The notes below the pieces were generated by a model, which had not been told where the DNA came from, searched no databases, and saw only the letters and a program-made list of their open reading frames with translations. A stretch of DNA of 64,000 nt from Litoreibacter roseus. Its GTDB lineage: Bacteria > Pseudomonadota > Alphaproteobacteria > Rhodobacterales > Rhodobacteraceae. Each line of letters starts with the position of its first letter. The first letter of the stretch is position 1. The stretch covers positions 620,001 through 684,000 of the forward strand of contig NZ_BLJE01000001.1 of assembly GCF_009811795.1 (NCBI RefSeq). Reading direction: 5' to 3'. The translations under genes were made by a program, and so were the position numbers. Below, piece after piece: positions 47,801 through 57,339 of the stretch.

Positions 47801-48223
47801 ATGAAAGCTGAAACATTTCTACCAGAAGACTACAGTCCTGCAGAGGATGAGCCTTTTATGAACGAACGCCAGACTGAGTATTTCCGTCGTAAGCTGTTGG
47901 ACTGGAAACAATCGATACTGGATGAAAGCGCACTTACAATCGAAGGGATGCAGGACGCGACGCGCAACATCCCTGACATCGCGGACCGCGCGTCCGAGGA
48001 AACCGACCGCGCGCTGGAGTTGCGTACCAGAGATCGCCAACGCAAGTTGATCGCAAAAATCGACGGTGCTTTGCGCCGGATCGAGGAAGGCGAATACGGA
48101 TATTGTGAAGATACCGGCGAGCCGATTTCTTTGAAACGCTTGGACGCCCGCCCGATCGCGACGCTGAGCCTTGAGGCTCAGGAACGCCACGAGAGGCGCG
48201 AAAAAGTACATCGCGACGATTGA
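47801..48223 (+). CDS. dksA: DksA, RNA polymerase-binding regulator with degenerate zinc finger
   Basis: DksA binds the RNA polymerase secondary channel and works with ppGpp in the stringent response. The 140-residue product has the coiled-coil with tip Asp59 and Asp62 (PDIADRA) retained. The zinc-finger region has only one of the four usual cysteines: YGYCEDTGEP (Cys102), while the later pair is replaced by Ser and Ala in TLSLEAQ. Such non-classical DksA proteins are known from Rhodobacter relatives. The ATG at 47801 is preceded by GGAG. A strong terminator follows. The 185-base upstream gap is shared with moxR. Confidence 0.93.
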   Translation: MKAETFLPEDYSPAEDEPFMNERQTEYFRRKLLDWKQSILDESALTIEGMQDATRNIPDIADRASEETDRALELRTRDRQRKLIAKIDGALRRIEEGEYGYCEDTGEPISLKRLDARPIATLSLEAQERHERREKVHRDD

Positions 48224-48243
48224 TCCTGTCAGAATTTGATCTC

Positions 48244-48271
48244 AAACGCCGGGCTTTGTCCCGGCGTTTTT
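48244..48271 (+). terminator. Rho-independent terminator after dksA
   Basis: AAACGCCGGG pairs with CCCGGCGTTT around a 6-base loop and runs into TTTTT. It lies 21 bases after the dksA stop and 18 bases before the LysE gene, which therefore needs its own promoter or relies on read-through. Confidence 0.92.
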
Positions 48272-48288
48272 GTGTGTAAATTGCCCCG

Positions 48289-48876
48289 ATGCTGACCTTT
48301 GCCGCCGCCGTCTTTCTTTTGATCATCACACCGGGCCCTGGCGTTCTATCGCTTGCGGGGATTGGCGCCGCGTTCGGCTTCCGCGCGGGCGTCCGGTATC
48401 TGATCGGGCTTTTCATCGGCACCAATTTGGTGGCACTTGCTGTGGTCACAGGACTGGCTGCGCTCATCTTGGCCAACCCGGTGATCCGGACCCTTCTATT
48501 TGCGGCATCGACCGCCTACTTGCTCTATCTCGCAGCCAAGATCGCGCTTGCTGGCAGCCGAATTGGTTTTGTTGAGGCCAGCCGCCAGCCGGGTATCCGC
48601 GACGGTATCTTGCTGCAGGCGATCAATCCGAAGGCCTATGTGGTCAACACAACGCTCTTTTCCGGTTTTGTGATCTTTGCAGAGGCTTATGTGGCAGAGG
48701 TCAGCGTGAAGTTCGTGATCCTCAACATCATCTGGACCGCGATCCATTTTGTTTGGCTTTGGGCGGGCGCATCATTGAAGCGGATGAACTTGTCGGCCCA
48801 GACCCAACGCCGCATCAATATTGGAATGGCGCTGGCGATGCTGAGTGTCGTGGTTCTGGCAATCGCTGCCGCCTAG
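48289..48876 (+). CDS. LysE-family amino-acid exporter
   Basis: A 195-residue inner-membrane protein with about six hydrophobic helices. The N-terminal signature LLIITPGPGVLSLAGIGAAFG and the middle ILLQAINPKAYVV are hallmarks of the LysE/RhtB superfamily. Exported substrate unknown, likely an amino acid or derivative. It starts only 18 bases after the dksA terminator, a tight spot for a promoter. Its stop overlaps that of the convergent xth gene by 4 bases. Confidence 0.92.
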   Translation: MLTFAAAVFLLIITPGPGVLSLAGIGAAFGFRAGVRYLIGLFIGTNLVALAVVTGLAALILANPVIRTLLFAASTAYLLYLAAKIALAGSRIGFVEASRQPGIRDGILLQAINPKAYVVNTTLFSGFVIFAEAYVAEVSVKFVILNIIWTAIHFVWLWAGASLKRMNLSAQTQRRINIGMALAMLSVVVLAIAAA

Positions 48877-49655
48877 GCCGCCAGATCAACCCAGATTGGA
48901 ACGTGATCCGACGGCTTCTCGCGACCGCGGATCTCGGCGTCGATCTTGCAGTCCTTCAACAGATCCGCGCATTGGGGCGTCATCAGGAAGTGGTCGATGC
49001 GAATGCCGTCGTTTTTGTTCCACGCTCCTGCCTGATAGTCCCAGAATGTGAATTGCTCCGGCGCTTGATTGCGCGCCCGAAAGGCTTCCGTGAACCCCAG
49101 ATTTACAATGCGGCGCCATGCGGTTCTGCTCTCAAGCCGATGCAGGGCATCGTCCTTCCAGGCCTCGGGCCGCTTGGCATCTTCAGGCTGCGGGATGATG
49201 TTATAATCTCCCGCCATGAGTGCGGGCATTTCATCATCTAAAAGCGCTTGCGCGCGGTCATAAAGCCGCGCCATCCAGTCTAGCTTGTAGTCATATTTCG
49301 GTCCCGGCGCCGGGTTGCCGTTGGGAAGATAAAGTCCGCAAAGCCGCACAGCATGGTTCTCTCCCATCACAGTGGCCTCAATCCAGCGGGCTTGCTCGTC
49401 CGTGTCGTCGCCAGGAAGGCCGCGCGTTACATCCTCCAATGGCAGCTTCGACAGGATTGCAACCCCGTTGAACGACTTCTGTCCATGCGTTTCGACGTTA
49501 TAGCCAAGGTCTTCGAAATGCTGGCCGGGAAAACCCTCGTCGATGGATTTGATCTCTTGCAGCAGCGCGACATCGGGTTCGGCTTCTTTCAACCAGTCCG
49601 TCAGGGCATCGATCCGGGCTTTTATTCCGTTGATATTGAAGCTGGCAATTTTCAT
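48873..49655 (-). CDS. xth: Exodeoxyribonuclease III
   Basis: An AP endonuclease and 3'-5' exonuclease for base-excision repair, 260 residues. MKIASFNINGIKAR is the standard start, metal-binding Glu is in ALLQEIKS, LYLPNGN follows, catalytic Asp and Asn are in AGDYNIIP, and the C-terminal SDHVPIWVDL holds the essential Asp-His pair. All active-site residues look intact. It is monocistronic, with 75 bases before the next gene upstream. Confidence 0.95.
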   Translation of the reverse strand: MKIASFNINGIKARIDALTDWLKEAEPDVALLQEIKSIDEGFPGQHFEDLGYNVETHGQKSFNGVAILSKLPLEDVTRGLPGDDTDEQARWIEATVMGENHAVRLCGLYLPNGNPAPGPKYDYKLDWMARLYDRAQALLDDEMPALMAGDYNIIPQPEDAKRPEAWKDDALHRLESRTAWRRIVNLGFTEAFRARNQAPEQFTFWDYQAGAWNKNDGIRIDHFLMTPQCADLLKDCKIDAEIRGREKPSDHVPIWVDLAA

Positions 49656-49730
49656 CGGGTGCAGTCCGTTTCTGATCGATTGGATGCGGCAGTATTCCGA
49701 CAGTTGTCGCGGCGCGACAACCCCCGCTGT

Positions 49731-50462
49731 TTACGCGTGCGCCTCGGCGATTTCCTTCGATGCGCTCGCTGCATTCATCCAAAGATCGTCGATCCTGCGC
49801 AAAGCGGCTGCGTCGAACTGATCTTGAACCTCCCAGTAGCGACCGGACAGGACCATATAGCCCAAGTCACGTTCCGCTGCCCGCGCGGCGTCGGCGGCGC
49901 TGCCGCTCCAACATTCGGCCTTTGCGCGCCGAAGGTCTTCGGGGGTCGACCGTGGAAAGACCAGCCTACTTTTCTGACCAGACAGATTGATCATCGCACA
50001 ACCTTGCTCGGCAGCCATAACCTTAAGGCGCGCGGATTTTGCTTCGAGACTTTGAAGACTGATATCAGCGCGGAGAGGATCCGCAGCACCCGTTCCATAG
50101 AAATGCGTCCCACCCTTCCGATTGTATACCATATCGCAACCCAAATAGGCGATAACGTTGGGCCGAAAGTGGTGGAGCGCCCAATACCCCGCCGTAAACG
50201 CCATGGTCCCGCCAGCATATACAAACCCACCGTAGCTGTTCTGTGCTGGTACGTAGTCCAAAGCGGTGACATGGCGCTGGCCCCTGCGCGGAGCGGGACG
50301 ACGGTCTTCCGGAAAGTCTTCCGGGTAGATCAGGCTGTCCCAATCAGGGCGCACGGCCCATGCGTTGTTAATTGCGATGATATGATCAAACGGTGTCCGA
50401 TCCCAGTCGCGACATGTGACAACGTCGGGACCGCTGCCCAGAATGAGGACGGTCTCGGTCAT
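49731..50462 (-). CDS. Uncharacterised Rossmann-like protein
   Basis: A 243-residue protein I cannot assign firmly. It begins TVLILGSGPDVVTCRDW, a Rossmann-like glycine turn, continues with FDHIIAINNAW and DSLIYPEDFPED, and later VIAYLGCDMVYNRKGGTHFYG. This pattern resembles the MptE-like/DUF115 type proteins of surface polysaccharide clusters, but no other such genes are near. The C-terminal third is Ala-rich and helical. It follows erpA by 45 bases; CCCTGC and GCAGGG in that gap could pair, but the repeat also covers its ribosome site AGGGAG. Confidence 0.6.
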   Translation of the reverse strand: MTETVLILGSGPDVVTCRDWDRTPFDHIIAINNAWAVRPDWDSLIYPEDFPEDRRPAPRRGQRHVTALDYVPAQNSYGGFVYAGGTMAFTAGYWALHHFRPNVIAYLGCDMVYNRKGGTHFYGTGAADPLRADISLQSLEAKSARLKVMAAEQGCAMINLSGQKSRLVFPRSTPEDLRRAKAECWSGSAADAARAAERDLGYMVLSGRYWEVQDQFDAAALRRIDDLWMNAASASKEIAEAHA

Positions 50463-50507
50463 GAAAATATAGGCTCCCTGCCGCCTGATGTCCTTGCAGG
50501 GTCTCCC

Positions 50508-50831
50508 TTACATCGAGAAAGACGTCCCGCACCCGCAGGACGATGTAGCGTTGGGGTTTTCGATGACAAATCGCGCGCCAATAAGTTCGTCGGAAAAGTC
50601 GATGACTGCGTTCTCAAGGAACGGCAGAGAAACCGTATCTACCACGACTTTCATCCCGTCTTTTTCGAGCACCAGATCATCCTCGGCCACGTCGTCTAGC
50701 TTGATCTCGTACTGGAAACCTGAACATCCGCCACCTTCGACGGCCACCCGCAATGCTTGTGCACCCGGCTCAATCTCGGCCAGACGCTCAAAGGCGCGGT
50801 CGGTTACTTTCGGGGGCAGGGCAAGTGTCAT
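50508..50831 (-). CDS. erpA: A-type iron-sulfur carrier (ErpA/IscA-like)
   Basis: A 107-residue A-type carrier that delivers Fe-S clusters to target enzymes. The three conserved cysteines are in EGGGCSGFQY (Cys36) and SSCGCGTSF (Cys99 and Cys101). The fold segments VVDTVSLPFLENAVIDF and FVIENPNA are standard. I chose the ATG that puts MTLALPPKVT first, since longer starts add unrelated residues. Whether it serves as ErpA or IscA cannot be told from sequence; no isc or suf genes are beside it. It is divergent from dgt across 75 bases. Confidence 0.93.
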   Translation of the reverse strand: MTLALPPKVTDRAFERLAEIEPGAQALRVAVEGGGCSGFQYEIKLDDVAEDDLVLEKDGMKVVVDTVSLPFLENAVIDFSDELIGARFVIENPNATSSCGCGTSFSM

Positions 50832-50906
50832 GTTTTGCTTCTCGTATCTAGTACAATGATAATATAAGACGGCACCAAAGCCGACACAAGAACAGGCGCA
50901 GGTGAA

Positions 50907-52055
50907 ATGCTCGCACCCTATGCATGCGATCCGACAGACAGCCGGGGCAGGCTTTATCCCGAAAACGAAAGCACATTTCGCAGCTGTTTTCAGCGGGATC
51001 GGGACAGGATCATCCACGCGAGCGCCTTTCGACGGCTCAAACACAAGACGCAAGTGTTCATCGAGCATGAGGGAGACTATTTCCGCACGCGGCTGACCCA
51101 TTCCATCGAGGTGGCCCAGGTCGCGCGGACCATCGCGGGTACGCTGAACCTCAACACTGAACTGACAGAAGCGGTCGCGCTGGCCCATGATTTGGGGCAC
51201 ACGCCGTTCGGGCACACGGGGGAAGAGGCACTCGACGCGTTGATGGAGCCCTATGGCGGGTTCGATCACAACGCACAAGCCCTTCGGATTGTCACATCAC
51301 TGGAGCGGCACTATGCCGAATGGGATGGGTTGAACCTAACGTGGGAAACCCTTGAGGGGATTGCCAAACACAATGGTCCGGTCATCGGTGTCTTGCCCTA
51401 TCCGCTGGCCGAGTACACAGCGCGGCACGATCTGGAACTGGACACCTACGCGAGTGCAGAGGCACAGGTGGCCGCGCTGGCAGACGACATCGCCTACAAT
51501 CACCACGATCTACATGATGGCATTCGCGCCGATCTGTTTACATCGGATGATTTGATGGCGCTGCCGCTGGTGGGCGGATGTTTTGCAGCGGTGGATCGTG
51601 CGTATCCCGAGCTTGAACATCACCGGCGGCTGCATGAGGCGTTGCGACGGTTTTTCGGTTTGCTGGTCGAAGATGTGATGTCCGTCGCCCAGTCCCGACT
51701 TCAGAATCTTCAGGCCGAAAATGCCGCTGATATTCGCCATGCGGGCCGATCTATGGTGCAGTTTTCGGACGATATCTGGATTCAACTCAAAGACATCCGG
51801 CAGTTCCTGTTCGAACGGATGTACCGGGCCCCGCGTGTTGTCGAGATGCGCGAGCGAGTGACGATGGTGGTTAAAGAATTGTTCCCGCTTTTTCTGGAGG
51901 AACCGGAATTGTTGCCCCGTGAATGGCGTGATGACGTGGCCGGAGCCGGAGATGAAACAGCTCTCGCGCGGATCGTTGCCGATTACATCGCAGGCATGAC
52001 GGATCGCTTTGCCTTGCAGGAACATGAGCGCCTGATGGGGCGCGAAGTCCTCTAA
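50907..52055 (+). CDS. dgt: dGTP triphosphohydrolase-like HD protein
   Basis: A 382-residue HD-domain nucleotidase that cleaves dNTPs to the nucleoside and triphosphate. Metal ligands are His65 in RTRLTHSIEV, His94-Asp95 in LAHDLGHTPFGH, and the later Asp in ALADDIAYNHHD. The basic FRRLKHKTQVF block near residue 41-51 is typical for the short type of this family. It would act in dNTP pool control. It stands between erpA (divergent) and argS. Confidence 0.93.
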   Translation: MLAPYACDPTDSRGRLYPENESTFRSCFQRDRDRIIHASAFRRLKHKTQVFIEHEGDYFRTRLTHSIEVAQVARTIAGTLNLNTELTEAVALAHDLGHTPFGHTGEEALDALMEPYGGFDHNAQALRIVTSLERHYAEWDGLNLTWETLEGIAKHNGPVIGVLPYPLAEYTARHDLELDTYASAEAQVAALADDIAYNHHDLHDGIRADLFTSDDLMALPLVGGCFAAVDRAYPELEHHRRLHEALRRFFGLLVEDVMSVAQSRLQNLQAENAADIRHAGRSMVQFSDDIWIQLKDIRQFLFERMYRAPRVVEMRERVTMVVKELFPLFLEEPELLPREWRDDVAGAGDETALARIVADYIAGMTDRFALQEHERLMGREVL

Positions 52056-52141
52056 GCGGCATAAGTCCCGCTGGACGTCAGGGCAGGGCGTGTTAAACCG
52101 CCCGCCTAGTCGATTGGGCCGCTCCGTTGAAGGTGAGAGAC

Positions 52142-53884
52142 ATGAACCTGTTTTCCGATATCCGTGCGCTTGTTGTGACCGCGCTGGATCAGATGGTGGC
52201 TGAGGGCCAACTCCCCGCTGATCTGGACTATGCAAATGTCGCGGTCGAGCCTCCGCGCGATGCCGCCCATGGGGACATGGCAACGAACGCCGCGATGGTG
52301 CTGGCCAAGCCCGCGGGGCTGAAGCCGCGTGATATTGCCGACGCCTTGGCGGAAAAACTACAGGCCGACAGTCGGATCACCGTGGCCGAAGTTGCGGGAC
52401 CTGGATTTCTGAACCTGCGGCTGGCATCCGGCGTTTGGATGGATGTCGTCAAAACAGCTCTGACGCAGGGCCAAAGTTTTGGGCAGTCCCAGATGGGCGC
52501 CAACCGGAAGATCAATGTCGAATATGTTAGTGCGAACCCCACAGGTCCCTTGCATGTGGGCCACACGAGAGGCGCTGTGTTTGGGGATGCACTGGCCAGC
52601 CTTCTGGCTTACGCAGGATATGACGTAACGCGGGAATACGTCATTAACGATGGGGGCGTTCAGATCGATACGCTGGCCCGGTCCGTTTATCTTCGATACC
52701 TAGAAGCGCACGGGCAGGACGTACAGTTTCCTGACGGGGTCTACCCCGGCGACTACCTGATCCCCGTAGGCCAAGCGTTAAAGGACAAATACGGCGACGC
52801 GTTCCTCGACAAAGGGGAGCAGTTCTGGATGGAAGACATCCGCAACTTCGCCACCGATGCCATGATGGATCTGATCCGCGCGGACATGGCACAACTTGGC
52901 GTCGAGATGGATGTCTTCTTTTCGGAAAAATCGCTCTATGGCACCGGCAAGATCGAGGCCGCGCTCGCGTCGCTTCAGGAAAAGGGCCTGATCTATGAAG
53001 GCGTGCTGGAGCCGCCCAAAGGAAAGAAACCCGAAGATTGGGAGCCGCGCGAGCAAACACTCTTTAAATCAACGGATTATGGTGACGATGTGGATCGTCC
53101 GATCAAGAAATCGGACGGCACGTGGACCTATTTTGCGCCCGACATTGCCTACCACTACGATAAGATCGAACGGGGCTTTGACGAATTGATCAACGTCTTC
53201 GGGGCCGATCATGGTGGCTATGTCAAACGGATGAAAGCGGCGGTTGCCGCACTCTCGGAGAATAAGGTGCCGCTGGATATCAAGCTGACTCAACTGGTGC
53301 GGCTGTTCAAGAACGGTGAGCCGTTCAAGATGTCCAAGCGAGCGGGGACGTTTGTCACCTTGCGCGATGTGGTGGATCAGGTTGGGCCGGATGTGACCCG
53401 CTTTGTGATGCTGACCCGCAAAAACGACGCGCCGCTAGATTTTGACTTCGACAAGGTGCTGGAACAGTCGAAAGACAATCCGGTCTTTTATGTCCAGTAT
53501 GCCAATGCCCGGGTCTGCTCGGTTTTGCGAAAAGCGCAGGACGCGGGGCTGACTGTTGATGACGAAACGCTCGCGGAGGTTGATGTCTCAGGCAACACTC
53601 ATGACGCAGAGCTCGCGGTTGCAGCCAAGCTCGCCGAATGGCCGCGTCTGGTCGAAATTGCCGCCCGGACCCATGAGCCGCATCGCATCGCGTTCTATCT
53701 CTACGAATTGGCGGGCGAGTTCCACGCACTTTGGAACCGGGGCAACGATGTGCCAGAGCTCCGCTTCCTGCAGGACGACAGTGCGGCATCCTTGCCGAAA
53801 ATCGCTCTTGCCCGGTCCGTGGCGATTGTTATTTCCGCCGGTCTTGATATTCTTGGCGTGACTCCGGTCGAAGAAATGCGTTGA
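52142..53884 (+). CDS. argS: Arginyl-tRNA synthetase
   Basis: A class I synthetase of 580 residues. An N-terminal Add-1 domain (about 1-110) precedes [23 protein letters not shown], which has the HIGH motif as HVGH. The second signature is present as [13 protein letters not shown]. The C-terminal DALR anticodon domain includes YVQYANARV and [20 protein letters not shown] start at the ATG at 52142 (AAGGTGAGA upstream) instead of an in-frame GTG five codons earlier. It heads a five-gene plus-strand run. Confidence 0.97.
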   Translation: MNLFSDIRALVVTALDQMVAEGQLPADLDYANVAVEPPRDAAHGDMATNAAMVLAKPAGLKPRDIADALAEKLQADSRITVAEVAGPGFLNLRLASGVWMDVVKTALTQGQSFGQSQMGANRKINVEYVSANPTGPLHVGHTRGAVFGDALASLLAYAGYDVTREYVINDGGVQIDTLARSVYLRYLEAHGQDVQFPDGVYPGDYLIPVGQALKDKYGDAFLDKGEQFWMEDIRNFATDAMMDLIRADMAQLGVEMDVFFSEKSLYGTGKIEAALASLQEKGLIYEGVLEPPKGKKPEDWEPREQTLFKSTDYGDDVDRPIKKSDGTWTYFAPDIAYHYDKIERGFDELINVFGADHGGYVKRMKAAVAALSENKVPLDIKLTQLVRLFKNGEPFKMSKRAGTFVTLRDVVDQVGPDVTRFVMLTRKNDAPLDFDFDKVLEQSKDNPVFYVQYANARVCSVLRKAQDAGLTVDDETLAEVDVSGNTHDAELAVAAKLAEWPRLVEIAARTHEPHRIAFYLYELAGEFHALWNRGNDVPELRFLQDDSAASLPKIALARSVAIVISAGLDILGVTPVEEMR

Positions 53885-53971
53885 CGCCTGAACGATCGAC
53901 GCCGATCCGCGAGTGACGAGCAGTTTTAAAGACAGACCACCCGGGCACGAATTCGGGGGCGGAGAGGCGAT

Positions 53972-54865
53972 ATGGCAAACGTGGAATTCGACACGAGAGT
54001 GGCGTCTGACGGCGACACGACTGGACTTTTGGCACGGATGATGAACTGGGTCGGGGCCGCATCCTCCGTCGCGCTAATTGCGGGACTGGGTGTGTGGGGC
54101 TATCAACTCACCGTCCGGGACGTCAGCGGGGTGCCCGTTATTCAGGCCCTCGAAGGCCCGGCGCGTGTTCAACCGAACGAACCGGGCGGTGAACTGGCGC
54201 AAAACCAAGGTCTTGCGGTAAACGCACTTCAATCAGAACAAGCGACCACCGACGACACAATCCCCGCGCCTCAGGTTGTGCTGGCCCCGGCGCCGTTGGA
54301 TCTGGAGGCCGAGGACCGGGTGGTCACCGCACCTGCCCTTGATGTTGCTGCACCGGCTGAACGCATCGTGCCGCAACCTGCCGTTCTGAGCGCGATCAAC
54401 ACCGATGATGCGGTGGCAGAGGCTTTAGGGCTTACACGGCCCAACGCTCAGTTGGCATCGCTTTCCACATCCGCGCGGGTCGACCCCTCGATCCCAGGTG
54501 TGCGTAAATCTTTGCGCCCGGCACTGCGCCCAAAGGTCGATATGGCCCGCATCGCGCAGCAGGCGGGATATTCCCCTGCGCCTGTCACAGACCTTGATCC
54601 GGCCGCCATCCCAACCGGTACACGTCTGGTGCAGCTTGGAGCCTATGATACCCGCGCCGAGGCGGAAGCGGAATGGGATAGGGTTGGCATGCAGTTCACC
54701 GATTACCTGACTGGCAAGTCACGCGTCATCCAAGAGGCCCGGTCGGGCGGCGGCAGCTTCTTCCGCCTGCGTGCCGCTGGATTTGACGATCTTGATGCAT
54801 CCCGCCGTTTCTGCACAGTGCTTGAGGCAGAAGGCGCGCGGTGTATCCCGGTCTCGGCCAAGTAG
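53972..54865 (+). CDS. SPOR domain protein
   Basis: A 297-residue bitopic membrane protein. A short cytosolic N-terminus, one membrane helix (about 27-47, VGAASSVALIAGLGVWGYQL), a Pro/Ala-rich periplasmic linker and a C-terminal SPOR domain (about 214-297: GTRLVQLGAYDTRAEAEAEWD, then FFRLRAAGFDDLDASRRFC). SPOR domains bind denuded glycan strands at the septum. It sits between argS and nagZ, so a septal peptidoglycan role is consistent. It ends 3 bases before nagZ. Confidence 0.92.
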   Translation: MANVEFDTRVASDGDTTGLLARMMNWVGAASSVALIAGLGVWGYQLTVRDVSGVPVIQALEGPARVQPNEPGGELAQNQGLAVNALQSEQATTDDTIPAPQVVLAPAPLDLEAEDRVVTAPALDVAAPAERIVPQPAVLSAINTDDAVAEALGLTRPNAQLASLSTSARVDPSIPGVRKSLRPALRPKVDMARIAQQAGYSPAPVTDLDPAAIPTGTRLVQLGAYDTRAEAEAEWDRVGMQFTDYLTGKSRVIQEARSGGGSFFRLRAAGFDDLDASRRFCTVLEAEGARCIPVSAK

Positions 54866-54868
54866 CGC

Positions 54869-55882
54869 ATGGCGCAAGATCACCCGCCAGACACCACGGG
54901 TGCTTACATTTTCGGATGTGCGGGCGAAACGCTCAGCGATACTGAACGCGCATTCTTTACCGAGAGCGCTCCGTGGGGCTTTATCCTTTTTGCGCGCAAC
55001 ATCACGGACCGCGATCAGCTAAAAAATCTCACCGATGATCTGCGCGAAGCGGTTGGCTGGAACGCACCTGTGCTGATCGATCAGGAAGGGGGGCGGGTTC
55101 AGCGTATGGGGCCACCGGTCTGGCGCAATTATCTGCCTGCTTTGGATCAGGTTGCCGCCAGCGGCGCCCATGCCGCTCGCGCAATGTATCTCAGAAACAG
55201 ATTGATCGCGCATGATCTTCACGAAGTTGGTATCGACGTCAATTGCGCGCCGCTTGCCGATGTCATCCGTCCTGAAAGCCATCCGATCCTGAAGAACCGC
55301 TGCTATGGCGAGGATGTCGAAACGGTCGTCGCGCTTGCTAGGGCGTGCGCCGAGGGTCTTGCAGATGGGGGCGTTGTGCCTGTTTTGAAGCATATTCCGG
55401 GTTACGGGCGGGCTGTGGTCGACGGACACAAGGCTTTGCCAGTTGTAGATGCCCCGATGTCGGAATTGCAGGCCGTGGATTTCGCGCCCTTCGCCCAGCT
55501 GCGTGATCTGCCTATGGGGATGACGGCCCACATCGTGTTGTCTGAGCTAGATTCTATGCCCGCGACGACCTCGCCCAAGGTAATGGAGATGATCCGCACG
55601 GAGATGGGGTTTCAAAACCTGATCATGACGGATGATATATCCATGGAGGCGCTGTCGGGTTCCGTGGCTGAGCGATCCCGTGCGGCGCTTGATGCCGGGT
55701 GCGATCTGATTTTGCATTGCAACGGTGATATGACCGAGATGGCGTCCGTCGCTGCCGCTTGCGGCGTGCAGACGCCTGACATTCAAGATCGGTGCGCGCG
55801 CGCGCTATCCCATCGCAAAGCCCCAACGGACATTGACATTTCGGCGCTAGACAGTGAGTTTCAGGCCCTTATTGCGGGGTGA
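54869..55882 (+). CDS. nagZ: NagZ-like beta-N-acetylhexosaminidase
   Basis: A family 3 glycoside hydrolase of 337 residues that removes GlcNAc from cytosolic muropeptides in peptidoglycan recycling. PVLIDQEGGRVQRMGPP and PVLKHIPGYGRAVVDGHKALP are the family signatures; the usual GHG is GYG here, while the DGH with the acid/base His is kept. The nucleophile is in IMTDDISMEAL. It follows the SPOR gene by 3 bases and precedes scpA by 2 bases. The C-terminal part is complete. Confidence 0.94.
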   Translation: MAQDHPPDTTGAYIFGCAGETLSDTERAFFTESAPWGFILFARNITDRDQLKNLTDDLREAVGWNAPVLIDQEGGRVQRMGPPVWRNYLPALDQVAASGAHAARAMYLRNRLIAHDLHEVGIDVNCAPLADVIRPESHPILKNRCYGEDVETVVALARACAEGLADGGVVPVLKHIPGYGRAVVDGHKALPVVDAPMSELQAVDFAPFAQLRDLPMGMTAHIVLSELDSMPATTSPKVMEMIRTEMGFQNLIMTDDISMEALSGSVAERSRAALDAGCDLILHCNGDMTEMASVAAACGVQTPDIQDRCARALSHRKAPTDIDISALDSEFQALIAG

Positions 55883-55884
55883 GC

Positions 55885-56673
55885 ATGTCCGAGACAGGTG
55901 AAGACGATTGGGAGGCCGACGATGTCGAAGCCCGGCTTGCTGCCGAGGCTCTTATTGTCGACGTCGATGGCTTCGAAGGACCGCTCGATCTGCTCTTGAC
56001 CTTGTCACGCACGCAGAAGGTCGATCTGCGCAAAGTGTCCGTGCTGCAGCTGGCCGAGCAGTATCTGGCGTTTATCGACCAAGCGAAGGCCTTGCGTCTG
56101 GAGTTGGCTGCCGACTATCTGGTGATGGCGGCATGGCTGGCGTTCCTGAAGTCTCGTCTGCTCTTGCCGCCTGATCCTTCTGAGGAAGGTCCATCGGGCG
56201 AAGACCTCGCCGCCCACCTTGCCTTTCAGTTGGAACGTCTGGCCGCGATGCGGGAGGCCTCTGCCAAGCTGATGGCGCGGGACCAGCTGGGGCGTGATTT
56301 CTTTGCGCGCGGTATCCCCGAGGATGTGACGCGTGTGCGCCGCGTAACGTACTCTGCCACACTTCTGGACCTGATGCAGGCCTATAGCCGGATCCGCACG
56401 AAAGATGATTTCCGCCCCTTTGTGATGGATCGGGAAAAGGTGTTCACGATGGAGCAGGCTCTGGACCGCATGCGCGGGTTGATCGGGTTTGCAGGTGATT
56501 GGACCGAACTGATCAGCTACCTGCCCGAGGGTTGGGAGGCTGATCCGGTCAAACGGCGCAGCGCAACGGCGGCAACCTTTGCAGCGACGCTGGAACTGGT
56601 AAAAGCCGGTCAGATTGAATTGCGGCAGGGCGACGTCTTCGCCCCGATCCAGATCCGCAAAAAGGGCACGTGA
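55885..56673 (+). CDS. scpA: Segregation and condensation protein A
   Basis: ScpA is the kleisin subunit of the SMC-ScpAB condensin. The N-terminal part has FEGPLDLLLTLSRTQKVDLRKVSV, typical of the family, then LAADYLVMAAWLAFLKSRLLLP. The C-terminal winged-helix region holds VKRRSATAATFAATLELVKAG. The 262-residue length is normal. I use the ATG at 55885; an in-frame GTG at 55879 overlaps nagZ. It overlaps scpB by one base. Confidence 0.96.
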   Translation: MSETGEDDWEADDVEARLAAEALIVDVDGFEGPLDLLLTLSRTQKVDLRKVSVLQLAEQYLAFIDQAKALRLELAADYLVMAAWLAFLKSRLLLPPDPSEEGPSGEDLAAHLAFQLERLAAMREASAKLMARDQLGRDFFARGIPEDVTRVRRVTYSATLLDLMQAYSRIRTKDDFRPFVMDREKVFTMEQALDRMRGLIGFAGDWTELISYLPEGWEADPVKRRSATAATFAATLELVKAGQIELRQGDVFAPIQIRKKGT

Positions 56674-57314
56674 TGGACGATAAGGTGAACGAAACGCTGT
56701 TTGAAGCACCGCCCATGGCGGAGCAGGAGCGTATGGTCGAGGCGATCCTTTTTGCCACGGCCGAGCCTATAACGGTGCGTGAGCTTGAGGCGCGGATGCC
56801 GCACGGGTCTGACCCGGCTGAAGCTCTGGTCTACCTCAAGAAGCGCTATGAGGGCCGAGGCGTTCAGGTCATGCGGGTCGGGGATGCATGGGCCATCCGA
56901 ACCGCGGGTGATCTGGGCTTTCTCATGCAGAAGGAAACTATCGAGACCCGCAAGCTTTCGCGCGCTGCCATAGAAACACTGGCTATTGTGGCTTATCATC
57001 AACCGGTAACACGGGCGGAGATCGAAGAAATTCGTGGCGTTAGCGTTTCGCGGGGCACGATTGACCAATTGATCGAGCTGGAGTGGATTCGGTTCGGGCG
57101 CCGGCGCATGACGCCAGGGCGGCCTGTGACATTCGTCGTCACGCAAGGGTTCCTTGACCATTTCGGTCTAGAGAACGCGCGCGACTTGCCGGGTCTGAAA
57201 GAGCTGCGGTCCGCCGGGCTGCTGGACAATCGACCGCCGCCCGGCGTGGGTGCCGCACTCGACGATGATGAAGACGAGAGCCCGGACGGGCAGGACGAAT
57301 TGTTCGAAGACTAA
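56673..57314 (+). CDS. scpB: Segregation and condensation protein B
   Basis: ScpB is the kleisin-binding dimer of the SMC complex. Two winged-helix domains are seen: MVEAILFATAEPITVRELEARMP at the N-terminus and KLSRAAIETLAIVAYHQPVTRAEIEEIRGV in the middle, with VTQGFLDHFGLENARDLPGL at the end. An acidic C-terminal tail (DDDEDESPDGQ) follows. The 213-residue length fits. scpA and scpB share one base, so translation is coupled. Confidence 0.95.
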   Translation: MDDKVNETLFEAPPMAEQERMVEAILFATAEPITVRELEARMPHGSDPAEALVYLKKRYEGRGVQVMRVGDAWAIRTAGDLGFLMQKETIETRKLSRAAIETLAIVAYHQPVTRAEIEEIRGVSVSRGTIDQLIELEWIRFGRRRMTPGRPVTFVVTQGFLDHFGLENARDLPGLKELRSAGLLDNRPPPGVGAALDDDEDESPDGQDELFED

Positions 57315-57339
57315 GCCAAAAGGCGAGAGAGGTCAGATC

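Noticed and set aside
49353-50699. A 448-codon plus-strand frame over xth, the Rossmann-like gene and erpA
   Set aside because: All three genes on the opposite strand have intact motifs; this frame has none and crosses several gene boundaries.
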